Shown in pieces: positions 7,188 through 15,644 of a stretch of 64,000 nt of DNA. Every line of letters starts with the position of its first letter. Position 1 is the first letter of the stretch. The position numbers were made by a program, and so were the translations under genes. Source of the stretch: Bacteroidaceae bacterium (GTDB lineage Bacteria > Bacteroidota > Bacteroidia > Bacteroidales > Bacteroidaceae); assembly GCA_024698925.1 (NCBI GenBank), contig JAILQO010000039.1, positions 1 to 64,000 of the forward strand, written 5' to 3'. The notes below the pieces were generated by a model that had not been told where the DNA came from, did no database searches, and worked only from the letters and a program-made list of their open reading frames with translations.

Positions 7188-8068
7188 CACTCTCTATCCT
7201 TATTCCCACCTATAATTATAACGCGCGCGCGCTCGTGCACGAGCTGTTGCAAGTTATTGAACGAGAAAGTATTGATGCGGAAATCATCATTGGCGATGAT
7301 GCATCCTCGTGCGAAACAGCATGGATGGATGAGGTGACAGCATGGAACCGTGTACAAGTAGTCCACTACGCCGAGAATGCTGGAAGAGCTGCACATAGAA
7401 ACCGAATGGCGGAAGCGGCTGAAGGTAAATGGTTGCTATTCATAGACTGCGACGCGAGCGTGGAAAATGATTTTTCCATAAAGGCATATTTAAATAAGAC
7501 TTCTGAGGCGAACGTTATCTGTGGAGGTTTACGCCATCCCGACATTAATCCAACTCCCGAAGCGACGTTACGGTACAAATACGAGCGTGCTGCCGATCGA
7601 CATCGTACAGCAACAGAGCGCAACAAAAATCCTTATGCAAACTTCACGCCCTTTAACCTCTTTATCCTTCGCGACGTATTTCTGTCTATCCGATTTAACG
7701 AAGATTGTAAAGAGTATGGCTACGAAGATGCTCTTCTTGGTGTTGAATTAAAGCAACAACATATACCTGTCCTACACATTGACAACCCACTCGTTCATAC
7801 AGGTTTAGAGTCTAATGAGATTTATCTCAAAAAGACGGAAACGGCTTTGAGGACATTGAAGAGTCTTCATGGAAAAATGCATGGTTATAGTCTGTTGGAG
7901 AATACAGCCAACAAGCTACAACGATGGCATCTGGCAGGAATCTACAGATATGTTTTCAAAGTTTCCTCAAACTGTATGAGACGTAACCTGCTGGGACAAC
8001 ACCCCAACCTTACAATCTTTTCTCTCTACAAACTTGGCTATTTCTTAAACCTCTCTCCCCAAAGTTGA
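7184..8068 (+). CDS. Glycosyltransferase family 2 protein
   Basis: 294-residue GT-A glycosyltransferase. The N-terminal LSILIPTYNY strand, IIGDDASS (about 34-41), ENAGRAAHRN and FIDCDASVEND, which carries the metal-binding acidic motif, are all typical of GT2. The mid-protein YEDALLG matches the segment with the catalytic base in GT2 enzymes. It has no clear transmembrane segment and probably adds a sugar to an envelope glycan or lipid; donor and acceptor are unknown. Its start overlaps the epimerase gene by ATGA. Its last 31 bp overlap the 3' end of rarA on the other strand. Confidence 0.87.
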   Translation: MTLSILIPTYNYNARALVHELLQVIERESIDAEIIIGDDASSCETAWMDEVTAWNRVQVVHYAENAGRAAHRNRMAEAAEGKWLLFIDCDASVENDFSIKAYLNKTSEANVICGGLRHPDINPTPEATLRYKYERAADRHRTATERNKNPYANFTPFNLFILRDVFLSIRFNEDCKEYGYEDALLGVELKQQHIPVLHIDNPLVHTGLESNEIYLKKTETALRTLKSLHGKMHGYSLLENTANKLQRWHLAGIYRYVFKVSSNCMRRNLLGQHPNLTIFSLYKLGYFLNLSPQS

Positions 8069-9309
8069 ATCATTCGCTCATGTAGTTTACTCTCCGCAGG
8101 ATTCTGCTGGGCGTGCCAAAAACGTTGGATAATGCCATCTGGCAAGAATTGTTGCTCTACGAAATTGCCCTCATAATCATGCGCATATTTGTAGTTCTTG
8201 GCATACCCTAACTCCTCCATGAGTTCTGTAGGCGCGTTGCGCAGATGTAATGGAACAGGTTGATTACCAGTCTGCCGGACAAATGCCATAGCATCATTTA
8301 TTGCCATATAAGCAGAGTTGCTCTTGGGTGATGTAGCAAGATAAATAGTAGCTTCAGCCAAAGGGATACGTCCCTCTGGCCATCCTATTTTCTGAACCGT
8401 ATCAAAAGCAGCATTTGCCAAGAGTAATGCATTAGGATTTGCCAAGCCGATATCCTCAGAGGCAGAAATGACAAGGCGACGGGCAATGAACGCAGGATCT
8501 TCCCCACCCTCTATCATACGGGCAAGCCAATAAATGGCTCCATCAGGATCACTGCCACGTATGCTTTTGATGAATGCGGAAATAATGTCATAGTGCATTT
8601 CACCATCCTTGTCATAGGCCATCGGATTCTGTTGCAAGCGCTCTGCGACAAGTTCATCAGTAATGATAATTGGACGGTTTTCACTACCCGTATCTGTAAC
8701 CAGTTCCAGAATATTCAAAAGCTTGCGTGCATCACCGCCGCTGTAGCGTAAAAGAGCATCTGTTTCCTTAACTTCTATCTGCTTCTCTTTCAAGACGAGA
8801 TCTTCCCGTACGGCACGATCGACAAGCTGCAGAAGGTCGTCCTTTCCAAGTGATTTAAGGACATAGACAGCACAGCGTGATAACAGCGGACGAATCACCT
8901 CAAAAGAAGGATTCTCTGTCGTCGCGCCGATGAGTGTCACGACCCCTTGTTCTACGGCACCAAGCAAAGAATCTTGCTGAGACTTTGAGAAACGATGAAT
9001 CTCATCAATAAAGAGAATGGGACTATTCTGCTGGAAGAAGCGGTTTCCTTTGGCACGCTCAATAATATCACGAACATCCTTCACACCACTCGTCACAGCG
9101 GAGAGTGTATAGAACGGAGTCTCCAACGTATGAGCAATAATCTGTGCCAACGTGGTCTTTCCGACTCCCGGAGGCCCCCATAGAATAAAACTGGACACAT
9201 GTCCGCTCTCTATCATCCTACGTAACACTGCATTGGGGCCAACAAGATGTTGCTGACCAATATAACCGTCAAGAGTGACGGGGCGCATTCGTTCGGCGAG
9301 AGGTTTCAT
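8038..9309 (-). CDS. rarA: Replication-associated recombination protein A (RarA/MgsA AAA ATPase)
   Basis: AAA+ ATPase of 423 residues that acts at stalled replication forks with SSB. Motifs: IGQQHLVGP near the N-terminus, Walker [10 protein letters not shown], Walker B LFIDEIHRFSKSQQD, sensor 1 IGATTENPSFEV, arginine-finger segment RPLLSRC, then the MgsA C-terminal domain (ISAFIKSIRGSDPDGAIYWLARM). The open frame extends 22 codons further upstream, but those codons lie inside the tRNA-Gly gene, so MKPLAERMRP at 9309 is taken as the start. The ATG is only 8 bases from the tRNA 3' end and no Shine-Dalgarno is visible. The two genes share the promoter at 9414-9445. The 3' end overlaps the convergent glycosyltransferase gene. 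Confidence 0.95.
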   Translation of the reverse strand: MKPLAERMRPVTLDGYIGQQHLVGPNAVLRRMIESGHVSSFILWGPPGVGKTTLAQIIAHTLETPFYTLSAVTSGVKDVRDIIERAKGNRFFQQNSPILFIDEIHRFSKSQQDSLLGAVEQGVVTLIGATTENPSFEVIRPLLSRCAVYVLKSLGKDDLLQLVDRAVREDLVLKEKQIEVKETDALLRYSGGDARKLLNILELVTDTGSENRPIIITDELVAERLQQNPMAYDKDGEMHYDIISAFIKSIRGSDPDGAIYWLARMIEGGEDPAFIARRLVISASEDIGLANPNALLLANAAFDTVQKIGWPEGRIPLAEATIYLATSPKSNSAYMAINDAMAFVRQTGNQPVPLHLRNAPTELMEELGYAKNYKYAHDYEGNFVEQQFLPDGIIQRFWHAQQNPAESKLHERMIQLWGERFKK

Positions 9310-9317
9310 GGGGAAAG

Positions 9318-9390
9318 AGCGATAGACGGGACTCGAACCCGCGACCCTCGGCTTGGGAAGCCAATGCTCTACCAACTGAGCTACTATCGC
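9318..9390 (-). tRNA. tRNA-Gly (anticodon CCC)
   Basis: On the minus strand: 7-bp acceptor stem GCGATAG/CTATCGC, D-arm AGCTCAGTTGGTAGAGC, anticodon stem TTGGC/GCCGA with loop TTCCCAA giving anticodon CCC, and T-arm with the TTCGAGT loop. The discriminator base is T, as usual for glycine. No 3' CCA is encoded. It decodes GGG. rarA begins 8 bases later on the same strand. Confidence 0.95.
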
Positions 9391-9413
9391 ATAGTTTTAT
9401 GCTTAAAGTTGTG

Positions 9414-9445
9414 CAAAGGTAGTGCAAGGAGGCCAAAAAAACAAA
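9414..9445 (-). promoter_or_regulatory. Promoter of tRNA-Gly and rarA
   Basis: On the minus strand TTTG (9445-9442), a 20-bp spacer and TACCTTTG (9421-9414) match the Bacteroidetes consensus. Transcription would begin about 17 bp before the tRNA. Confidence 0.8.
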
Positions 9446-9505
9446 TTTATCGATTGAAAAGTGAAAAAACTCGCTAGGAAAAGGCGATAATCGCACAGAA
9501 AGCGC

Positions 9506-9513
9506 TATCTTTG
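9506..9513 (+). promoter_or_regulatory. -7 element upstream of nhaD
   Basis: TATCTTTG lies 24 bp before the ATG at 9538. A matching -33 TTTG was not found. The position fits a short leader typical of this group. Confidence 0.6.
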
Positions 9514-9537
9514 CCGAGAAAATAGAGTACTACGACT

Positions 9538-10950
9538 ATGACTATTGCCATCCTATCTCTTATCATCATAGGATATGTGCTTATTGCCTACGAGCACATT
9601 ACCCGTATCAACAAAGCAACTATTGCCGTATTTGCTGCGGCACTGGGATGGGTGCTGTTTATCAGTACCGGTACAGATTTCGTACTGAAAATGCACGGCG
9701 CTGAATTCTTAACGTTCACGGGTGGCGCAGCCTATACCTCGGAGACAATCAAAGAATTCATCGCCACACACGTTTTTGTTCGCTATGGAGCCACGCTCTG
9801 TAGTATAGCACTTTACCTGTTAGCCACACTGAACATTGTCAGCGTCTTAAATGTCAATGGATGCTTTGATTTCATTACGGACACCGTACGCGCCAAAGAC
9901 AGTCGCATCCTGTTATGGGGATTGGTTGCTTTTACTTGCTTGCTATCCATCAACTTAGACAACTTAACCACGACGGTTTTGATGCTCATGATTATGCGGC
10001 GTATTGTGCAGCAGACTCGTTGGCGAATGTGGATAGGCTCAGCCATTGTCATAGCCGCCAACTGTGGTGGAGCCGTCTCTGTGATTGGCGACCCCACCTC
10101 ATTAGTCGTATGGATGAAGGGAGCCGTTACGCCGACAGATTTCTCCGCAGCCCTTATCCTGCCATCACTTGTCGCTACCATCATACCGACTTATCTCATC
10201 AGTCGTTCCCTACCCGAACATATAGATATTATCCGCCCAGCAGCACGCTATCGCGGAGATGCCAGTCCGTTGCGCCTATGGCAGAAGATCACCATGTTGG
10301 TTGTTGGACTCGGCGGTTTGTGGTTTGTACCAACATTTCATCGCATCACGCAGCTACCTCCTTTCCTCGGTGCACTCTGCGTATTGGGCGTCATGTGGGT
10401 GTTGCATGAACTCATGAACCATAAGCGTATCAAGAGCAATCAGCCCATCGAAGCAATCGACGGCCAGCAGATTCAGTATGTGAGCATCCAATCTATTATG
10501 TACTTTGTTGGCGTCTTTATGTGTGTGGCACTGCTCATTGAGACTGGCGTCATGCAGTCTATTTCGGAATGGTGCGATGAATGGATACATAATATATACA
10601 TTATGAGCGTTGCAATGGGTGCTATCAGTGCCGTGCTCGATAATGTCGCATTAGTTCTCACGTCTATCAATATCTACCCGGTAGCAGAGAACATTACCTC
10701 ACTTTCTCCATCCCTTGATCCTTCTTATGCGGCATCGTTCCTTGAGAACGGACAATACTGGCACTTAATCATTTACAGCGGTTGCGTTGCAGGTTGCCTG
10801 CTACCCATTGGTAACCTCAGTGGCTTTACGCTCATGAAAGTGGAAGAGGTTACAATTGCGTGGTATGCACGTCATATTCTTCCCAAAGTACTGATAGGTT
10901 GGTTGGTGGGACTCGGTGTCTATTTCCTAGTTGACTTATGGTTAAGATAA
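9538..10950 (+). CDS. nhaD: NhaD-type Na+/H+ antiporter
   Basis: Inner-membrane protein of 470 residues with about 11-12 hydrophobic segments, of the NhaD branch of the ion-transporter superfamily. It would exchange cytoplasmic Na+ (or Li+) for protons. Supporting segments are YVLIAYEHITRINKATIAV at the N-terminus, SINLDNLTTTVLMLMI, the NCGGAVSVIGDPTSLVVW segment, SAVLDNVALVL and the late GCLLPIGNLSGFTLMK segment, typical of NhaD. It is a single gene with its own -7 box. A role in sodium homeostasis fits with the Rnf complex in the same window, which may pump Na+ or H+. Confidence 0.9.
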   Translation: MTIAILSLIIIGYVLIAYEHITRINKATIAVFAAALGWVLFISTGTDFVLKMHGAEFLTFTGGAAYTSETIKEFIATHVFVRYGATLCSIALYLLATLNIVSVLNVNGCFDFITDTVRAKDSRILLWGLVAFTCLLSINLDNLTTTVLMLMIMRRIVQQTRWRMWIGSAIVIAANCGGAVSVIGDPTSLVVWMKGAVTPTDFSAALILPSLVATIIPTYLISRSLPEHIDIIRPAARYRGDASPLRLWQKITMLVVGLGGLWFVPTFHRITQLPPFLGALCVLGVMWVLHELMNHKRIKSNQPIEAIDGQQIQYVSIQSIMYFVGVFMCVALLIETGVMQSISEWCDEWIHNIYIMSVAMGAISAVLDNVALVLTSINIYPVAENITSLSPSLDPSYAASFLENGQYWHLIIYSGCVAGCLLPIGNLSGFTLMKVEEVTIAWYARHILPKVLIGWLVGLGVYFLVDLWLR

Positions 10951-11000
10951 CCTATAGAAAAGAATAAAAAGAATAAAGGACGTTAAAAAACAATTAATTG

Positions 11001-11032
11001 TTTGCAGCGGTTCAAGAATGTTCGTATATTGC
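11001..11032 (+). promoter_or_regulatory. Promoter of the 89-residue conserved protein gene
   Basis: TTTG (11001-11004), a 20-bp spacer and TATATTGC, which is one T short of TAnnTTTG. A transcript from here would begin near 11038, after the upstream in-frame ATG at 10998. That is why the start at 11061 is preferred. Confidence 0.6.
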
Positions 11033-11060
11033 AGCCAATTTCAACGAAATACGTACTACT

Positions 11061-11330
11061 ATGGCTAAAAGAAGGACTCTGAAGAAAGCAATCAATGAGG
11101 TGAGCGCAGACCTGCTCATAGAGCTGATTGCGAACAAACAAGGGCATCCCAACATTGCCGATGCCGATGTCGAGAATATCGCATTGAGTATTCTCACCAT
11201 GCAAGAAGATTTCATCAGTCGACTCAGTCACGTGGACAAACGTCAAGTAAAGCGTTTCTTCAACCAGCTGACAGAAGACTTGAATGTTTGCACCAACGAG
11301 ATTATTGATCAAATCTATCATCTCATCTAA
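11061..11330 (+). CDS. Small conserved hypothetical protein
   Basis: 89-residue soluble protein beginning MAKRRTLKKAINEV, with a predicted all-helical composition and no signal peptide. Charged N-terminus, then LLIELIANK, a helix with ILTMQEDFISRLSHVD and a last helix LNVCTNEIIDQIYHLI. Proteins of this look are common in Bacteroides and Prevotella but I know of no function. The frame is open from 10998. The promoter geometry and the basic MAKRR start favour 11061. The acyltransferase gene follows 24 bp later. Confidence 0.7.
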   Translation: MAKRRTLKKAINEVSADLLIELIANKQGHPNIADADVENIALSILTMQEDFISRLSHVDKRQVKRFFNQLTEDLNVCTNEIIDQIYHLI

Positions 11331-11354
11331 CTCGTGTTATTTTAATCTGAATTA

Positions 11355-11897
11355 ATGCAACGTTTTTATCGTTTCATTCTCTATCGACTCATGGGTTGGC
11401 AGGTCAATGTGCAAATACCCCTACCCAAGAAATATATCATAGCCCTCGCTCCTCACACCAGCAACTGGGATTTTGTCTTAGGTCAGCTTTACAGCCGTGC
11501 TGAGGGCTTTCGTTGTGGTTTCATGATGAAGAAAGAGTGGTTTTTCTGGCCGCTTGGTCCCATTTTCCGCCGTATGGGTGGTGTTCCTGTTCAGCGTTCC
11601 AAACACACAAGTCTTACAGATCAACTTGCAGACATCGCCCGTCGTCAGGACACCTTCAATCTCTGCATCACACCCGAGGGAACACGTAAACCAGTGACGG
11701 AGTGGAAGCGTGGCTTCTACTACATTGCGCTGAAGGCCGAAATCCCTATTTTACTGTTTGGTCTCGATTATGCCAAGAAGCGCATCATCTGCACACGTGC
11801 AATCATCCCAACAGGGGACATAGAGACGCAAATGAAAGAAATCAAAGACTATTTCCGCGAGTTCCAAGGAAAACATCCCGAGAAATTCGCTATATAA
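11355..11897 (+). CDS. PlsC-type acyltransferase (lysophospholipid acyltransferase family)
   Basis: 180-residue acyltransferase with the two signature blocks of the PlsC family: HTSNWD (His34, Asp39), the HX4D catalytic pair, and PEGTR (107-111), which binds the phosphate of the acceptor. It lacks the long N-terminal membrane region of PlsC proper and is shorter than E. coli PlsC. It may acylate a lysophospholipid or glycerol-3-phosphate derivative at the inner membrane, and the exact acceptor is uncertain. It lies 3 bp upstream of the secreted amidase-like gene and is likely co-transcribed with it. Confidence 0.85.
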   Translation: MQRFYRFILYRLMGWQVNVQIPLPKKYIIALAPHTSNWDFVLGQLYSRAEGFRCGFMMKKEWFFWPLGPIFRRMGGVPVQRSKHTSLTDQLADIARRQDTFNLCITPEGTRKPVTEWKRGFYYIALKAEIPILLFGLDYAKKRIICTRAIIPTGDIETQMKEIKDYFREFQGKHPEKFAI

Positions 11898-11900
11898 AAT

Positions 11901-14825
11901 ATGAAGGCACAAACAATCATCAGACTCATTACTATCATAGGGCTTCTGTCTCTTGCAGAAGCCGTTTGTTTTTCTCAGAACGCATCTGTTCAAAGCATCC
12001 TCCAACAGTATTTTTCGGACTATCCGTTAGCTTGTAGTTCTCGCGGCGAAAACATCAAAATCGAGAACTTCAAAATTATCAATGAACAAAACCAGATACG
12101 CATCTTCTTGAACGAGACTTTTGGTGTACAGCCTTTTACGTCTGAAAGTGTACGTAAGATATATGATGACATCCAACTCCTGCTACCCGATACTTACCAG
12201 AGCTACCGCGTATTCATTTACGCCAAAGGCGTACTCATCGACGACCTCGTTTTAGGTGGCTGTGCAGAGGGTACAGCAGCCATACGTACATGGCCACGCC
12301 AGCACTTGAATGTCAGCCCCTGGGTTACTCTGGTAGATCGCCCCTACTCTGTCCACAACGGACTAGACGGGCGCCATCTTTCGATTTGGGCCAGTCATGG
12401 TATCTATTATGCGCTCAACGAAAAAGTATGGCGATGGCAACGCCCACGGCTCTATTGCACCACAGAAGATTTGTTTACGCAGACAATCGTCGTCCCATAT
12501 CTGATTCCCATGTTGGAAAATGCTGGTGCGATTGTCTATACACCTCGTGAGCGCGACTGGCAGAAACGTGAAGTAATTGTTGACAATGACACACCATTCC
12601 AAAACGGAGTTTACAAAGAGAGCAACGGTGCATGCAATTGGACTGACGCTGGCATCGGTTTTGCACATCGTAAACTTTCCTACCTTGACGGAGAAAATCC
12701 TTTCACCGACGGTACCGTGCGTCAGGCCGAAACGATGTCACGCCAATCTATGACAAGTAAGATAACATGGACTCCTGACATTCCCGCAGACGGGCGCTAT
12801 GCAGTCTATGTCTCTTATGCCACATTACCTACCAGCGTCAGTGATGCCCTTTATATCGTCCGCCATCGTGGACAAGACACCCAGTTCCGCGTGAATCAGC
12901 AGATGGGAGGCGGCACATGGGTTTATCTCGGCACTTTCGATTTTGCAGCAGGTAACAGTAGTGACAACTGTGTGACACTTAGCAACCAAAGCAATTTCCA
13001 AGGGCATGTAACCGCCGACGCGGTACGCTTCGGTGGAGGCATGGGCAATATAGCACGCGGCAAGAATGCTCCAGTCATCAGCGGTTTTCCGCGTTTCTTA
13101 GAGGGAGCACGCTACAGCGCGCAATGGGCCGGTATGCCTTATGAGGTTTATGCCAACAAAAACTCCGAGAACGATTACGCAGAAGATATCAATGTCCGTT
13201 CTCACACCATTAACTACCTCGCCCGTGGCTCAGAATACCAGCCTGGCGACAGTGGCCTTCACGTACCCATCGAGATGAGTATTGCTGTTCACAGCGATGC
13301 CGGAGCCTCAGCTGAGGACAATATTATCGGTACACTTGGCATCTATACAACGGCCCACGAAGATGGCATCTATCCCTCTGGACTGTCACGTTTTACCTCT
13401 CGCGACCTTTGCGACGTGGTAGTCAGCCAATTGGTAAAAGACATGTTGGCCAACTATCGTCAATGGACACGTCGTCAGATGTGGGATCGCAACTACAGCG
13501 AGACACGCGAGCCTGCCATGCCTTCAATGATTCTGGAAATGCTTTCTCACCAGAATTTCGCAGATATGCGTCTGGCTCATGACCCCAATTTCAAATTTAC
13601 CATTGCACGTTCTATCTACAAAGGCATTCTTCGCGCTAATCATATGCTTCACCGTGATGATAACGCTGTCGTACAGCCGCTTCCCGTCACAGCTCCTGCG
13701 GCTTATGTACCATCTCAGAGTAATCGCATCAAATTGAGTTGGCTGGCTGTAGATGACCCATTGGAGCCTTCTGCTAATGCAACCGGTTTTGTTGTTTATC
13801 ATGCTGTTGGCGACGGCGACTTTGACAATGGTACCTACGTGAACAAAGCGTCCTATACCATCAATAATGCAACACCGGATGTGCTTCATCGTTTCCGTAT
13901 CACAGCATGCAATGCAGGTGGACAGAGTATGCCGTCTCAGGAGGTTTGCGCCTACGTGCCGCTCCGTGGCAATCGCCAAATATTGATTATTGATGCCTTT
14001 GATCGTCTTGCTGCCCCGCAGAGTTTTGAGAACGATTCGTTGCTCGGCTTTGATCTTGATTCCGACCCTGGCGTTCCCATGGCTCAGATGCCGGGGTTCT
14101 GCGGTAGGCAAATCTGCTTCAATCGCGACGGTTTCGGACGTGAAGGATACGGAGGATTAGGTTACAGCACAAGCGAGCTGGAAGGAATGATCATCGCTGG
14201 CAACACGTTGGATTGGAGTACTCGCCACGCGCGCGATATCATTGCCGCAACTGGTGGACGTGTTGCTATTAGTAGTTGCGCACAGAATGCTGTCGGGCGC
14301 GCCAACTTCGACACCCGCAGTATCAACCTGATTGACATTATTTTTGGCCTTGATAAATATGATGGATACAGTTACCGCCAGAGCAAGGTTTTCGCGCCGC
14401 AGCTCATTCAGTCCACTGCCGAGTTTGTCCGATCTGGCGGCAATCTTTTGGTGAGTGGTGCCTTTGTTGGTTCAGACATGACAGCGGAGAGCGATCGTCT
14501 TTTCACACGCTCTATTCTCAAATATGAATATGCTGGTGCATTAGGCTCCGATTCCATTTCACATATCACGGGCCTGAATACGGATTTCGACATCTATCGC
14601 GAGCTCAACGAGCAGAGCTATTGTGTCCCAGCCGTTGACTGTCTGGCACCCACCAATGACGCTTTCTGTCCAATGGTCTATTGCCCGAGTGGACAGTCAG
14701 CCGCTGCTGCTTACCAAGGGTCAGACTACCGCTGTTTCACCATGGGATTTCCTTTTGAGTCCATCAAGGATCAGCACACTCGCGTCGCACTTCTCCAAGG
14801 AATCCTCCAATTCTTAATCCCTTAG
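11901..14825 (+). CDS. Secreted N-acetylmuramoyl-L-alanine amidase-like protein with golvesin-type and Fn3-like domains
   Basis: 974-residue exported protein with an N-terminal signal peptide (to about residue 25). An Amidase_3-like catalytic fold seems split by insertions: the opening strands with ASHGIYY and YTPRERD near 155-215, a golvesin-C-terminal-like beta domain (about 240-375, YAVYVSYATLP, GGGTWVYLG), then the rest of the amidase with IAVHSDAG near 460 and ILEMLSHQNF near 545, the likely Zn-histidine and catalytic-glutamate blocks. A fibronectin-III-like domain covers about 605-695, followed by an unassigned 280-residue C-terminal domain. Bacteroidetes relatives are often labelled xanthan lyase, a name I would not use. 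It may cleave the peptide from muramic acid in peptidoglycan. It ends four bases before trmN6. Confidence 0.75.
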   Translation: MKAQTIIRLITIIGLLSLAEAVCFSQNASVQSILQQYFSDYPLACSSRGENIKIENFKIINEQNQIRIFLNETFGVQPFTSESVRKIYDDIQLLLPDTYQSYRVFIYAKGVLIDDLVLGGCAEGTAAIRTWPRQHLNVSPWVTLVDRPYSVHNGLDGRHLSIWASHGIYYALNEKVWRWQRPRLYCTTEDLFTQTIVVPYLIPMLENAGAIVYTPRERDWQKREVIVDNDTPFQNGVYKESNGACNWTDAGIGFAHRKLSYLDGENPFTDGTVRQAETMSRQSMTSKITWTPDIPADGRYAVYVSYATLPTSVSDALYIVRHRGQDTQFRVNQQMGGGTWVYLGTFDFAAGNSSDNCVTLSNQSNFQGHVTADAVRFGGGMGNIARGKNAPVISGFPRFLEGARYSAQWAGMPYEVYANKNSENDYAEDINVRSHTINYLARGSEYQPGDSGLHVPIEMSIAVHSDAGASAEDNIIGTLGIYTTAHEDGIYPSGLSRFTSRDLCDVVVSQLVKDMLANYRQWTRRQMWDRNYSETREPAMPSMILEMLSHQNFADMRLAHDPNFKFTIARSIYKGILRANHMLHRDDNAVVQPLPVTAPAAYVPSQSNRIKLSWLAVDDPLEPSANATGFVVYHAVGDGDFDNGTYVNKASYTINNATPDVLHRFRITACNAGGQSMPSQEVCAYVPLRGNRQILIIDAFDRLAAPQSFENDSLLGFDLDSDPGVPMAQMPGFCGRQICFNRDGFGREGYGGLGYSTSELEGMIIAGNTLDWSTRHARDIIAATGGRVAISSCAQNAVGRANFDTRSINLIDIIFGLDKYDGYSYRQSKVFAPQLIQSTAEFVRSGGNLLVSGAFVGSDMTAESDRLFTRSILKYEYAGALGSDSISHITGLNTDFDIYRELNEQSYCVPAVDCLAPTNDAFCPMVYCPSGQSAAAAYQGSDYRCFTMGFPFESIKDQHTRVALLQGILQFLIP

Positions 14826-14829
14826 ATAT

Positions 14830-15549
14830 TTGAGCAATACATGGTTCCAGTTTAAGCAGTTCTGTATCCATCATGACCGCTGTGCCATGAAGGTCGGTAC
14901 GGATGGTGTATTGCTTGGCGCCTGGGCCCCATTGAGCGACGATGAGCACATCTTGGATGTTGGAACGGGCAGTGGACTGATTGCACTGATGTTAGCCCAG
15001 CGCTATCCTCATAGCACGTTACTCGGTATTGATATTGACAAGGATGCCATAGAGCAGGCGCAGGAGAACATTGCCGCGTCGCCCTTCGCTGAACGCGTCA
15101 GCGTCAAGACACAATCTCTTCAGGAGTTGCTTCTGGCGCAGAACGGTTCTACAGAGCCGCCATTCACGTCCATCGTCTGCAATCCTCCCTTTTTCGAGGA
15201 TTCATTGCTTCCGCCCGATGCCTCCCGCACAGCTGCACGCCACACCACATCGTTACCCTTCTCTGAATTGATTTCTGCGGCATCCTCACTGCTCTCCCGC
15301 GGTGGACGTTTCTGTGTCATCCTGCCCACACCGGCCTTTGATGCCTTCCATTTGAGTTGCTTCGCCAATGGGCTGCATCTTGAAATCCGTTGTGATGTGC
15401 AGACAACGATTCGCAAGGCACACAAGCGCACGATGGCCTGCTTCCGTAAGGACTTGGAAGTATCTCGCCGCGATGAGCACCTCATACTCATGGAAAACGG
15501 CCAACGCAGTCAGGCTTATGCCCAGTTAACACGTGATTTCTACTTATAA
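14830..15549 (+). CDS. trmN6: tRNA1(Val) A37 N6-methyltransferase
   Basis: 239-residue SAM-dependent methyltransferase of the TrmN6 (YfiC) family, which methylates N6 of A37 in tRNA-Val1. N-terminal FQFKQFCIHHDRCAMKVGTDGVLLGAW is the family opening. The SAM motif is LDVGTGSGLIAL (about 39-50) and the target-base motif NPPFF (about 115-119). The conserved opening begins only six residues after the chosen TTG codon at 14830, and no ATG exists between it and the upstream stop, so a TTG start is required; the next ATG would delete the conserved FKQF block. It lies four bases after the amidase-like gene. Confidence 0.9.
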   Translation: MSNTWFQFKQFCIHHDRCAMKVGTDGVLLGAWAPLSDDEHILDVGTGSGLIALMLAQRYPHSTLLGIDIDKDAIEQAQENIAASPFAERVSVKTQSLQELLLAQNGSTEPPFTSIVCNPPFFEDSLLPPDASRTAARHTTSLPFSELISAASSLLSRGGRFCVILPTPAFDAFHLSCFANGLHLEIRCDVQTTIRKAHKRTMACFRKDLEVSRRDEHLILMENGQRSQAYAQLTRDFYL

Positions 15550-15590
15550 GCCACTAATTCTACCCCCTAAACAATCGTTTATCGGTAGTT

Positions 15591-15624
15591 TTTGAGGCTA
15601 TTTCAGAAAAAATCACTACCTTTG
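15591..15624 (+). promoter_or_regulatory. Promoter of lon
   Basis: TTTG (15591-15594), 22-bp spacer and TACCTTTG (15617-15624), 20 bp before the ATG of lon. The lon-tgt-lpt-helicase genes that follow could all be read from it. No heat-shock-type element (CIRCE) was seen. Confidence 0.7.
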
Positions 15625-15644
15625 CGCGCTTTTATTGGCTATCT

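Noticed and set aside
9310-9375. N-terminal extension of RarA
   Set aside because: The 22 extra codons are the sequence of tRNA-Gly and do not resemble RarA.
11901-14825. Xanthan lyase
   Set aside because: That label circulates for this architecture, but the visible motifs are amidase-like and golvesin-like; no polysaccharide-lyase motif was seen.
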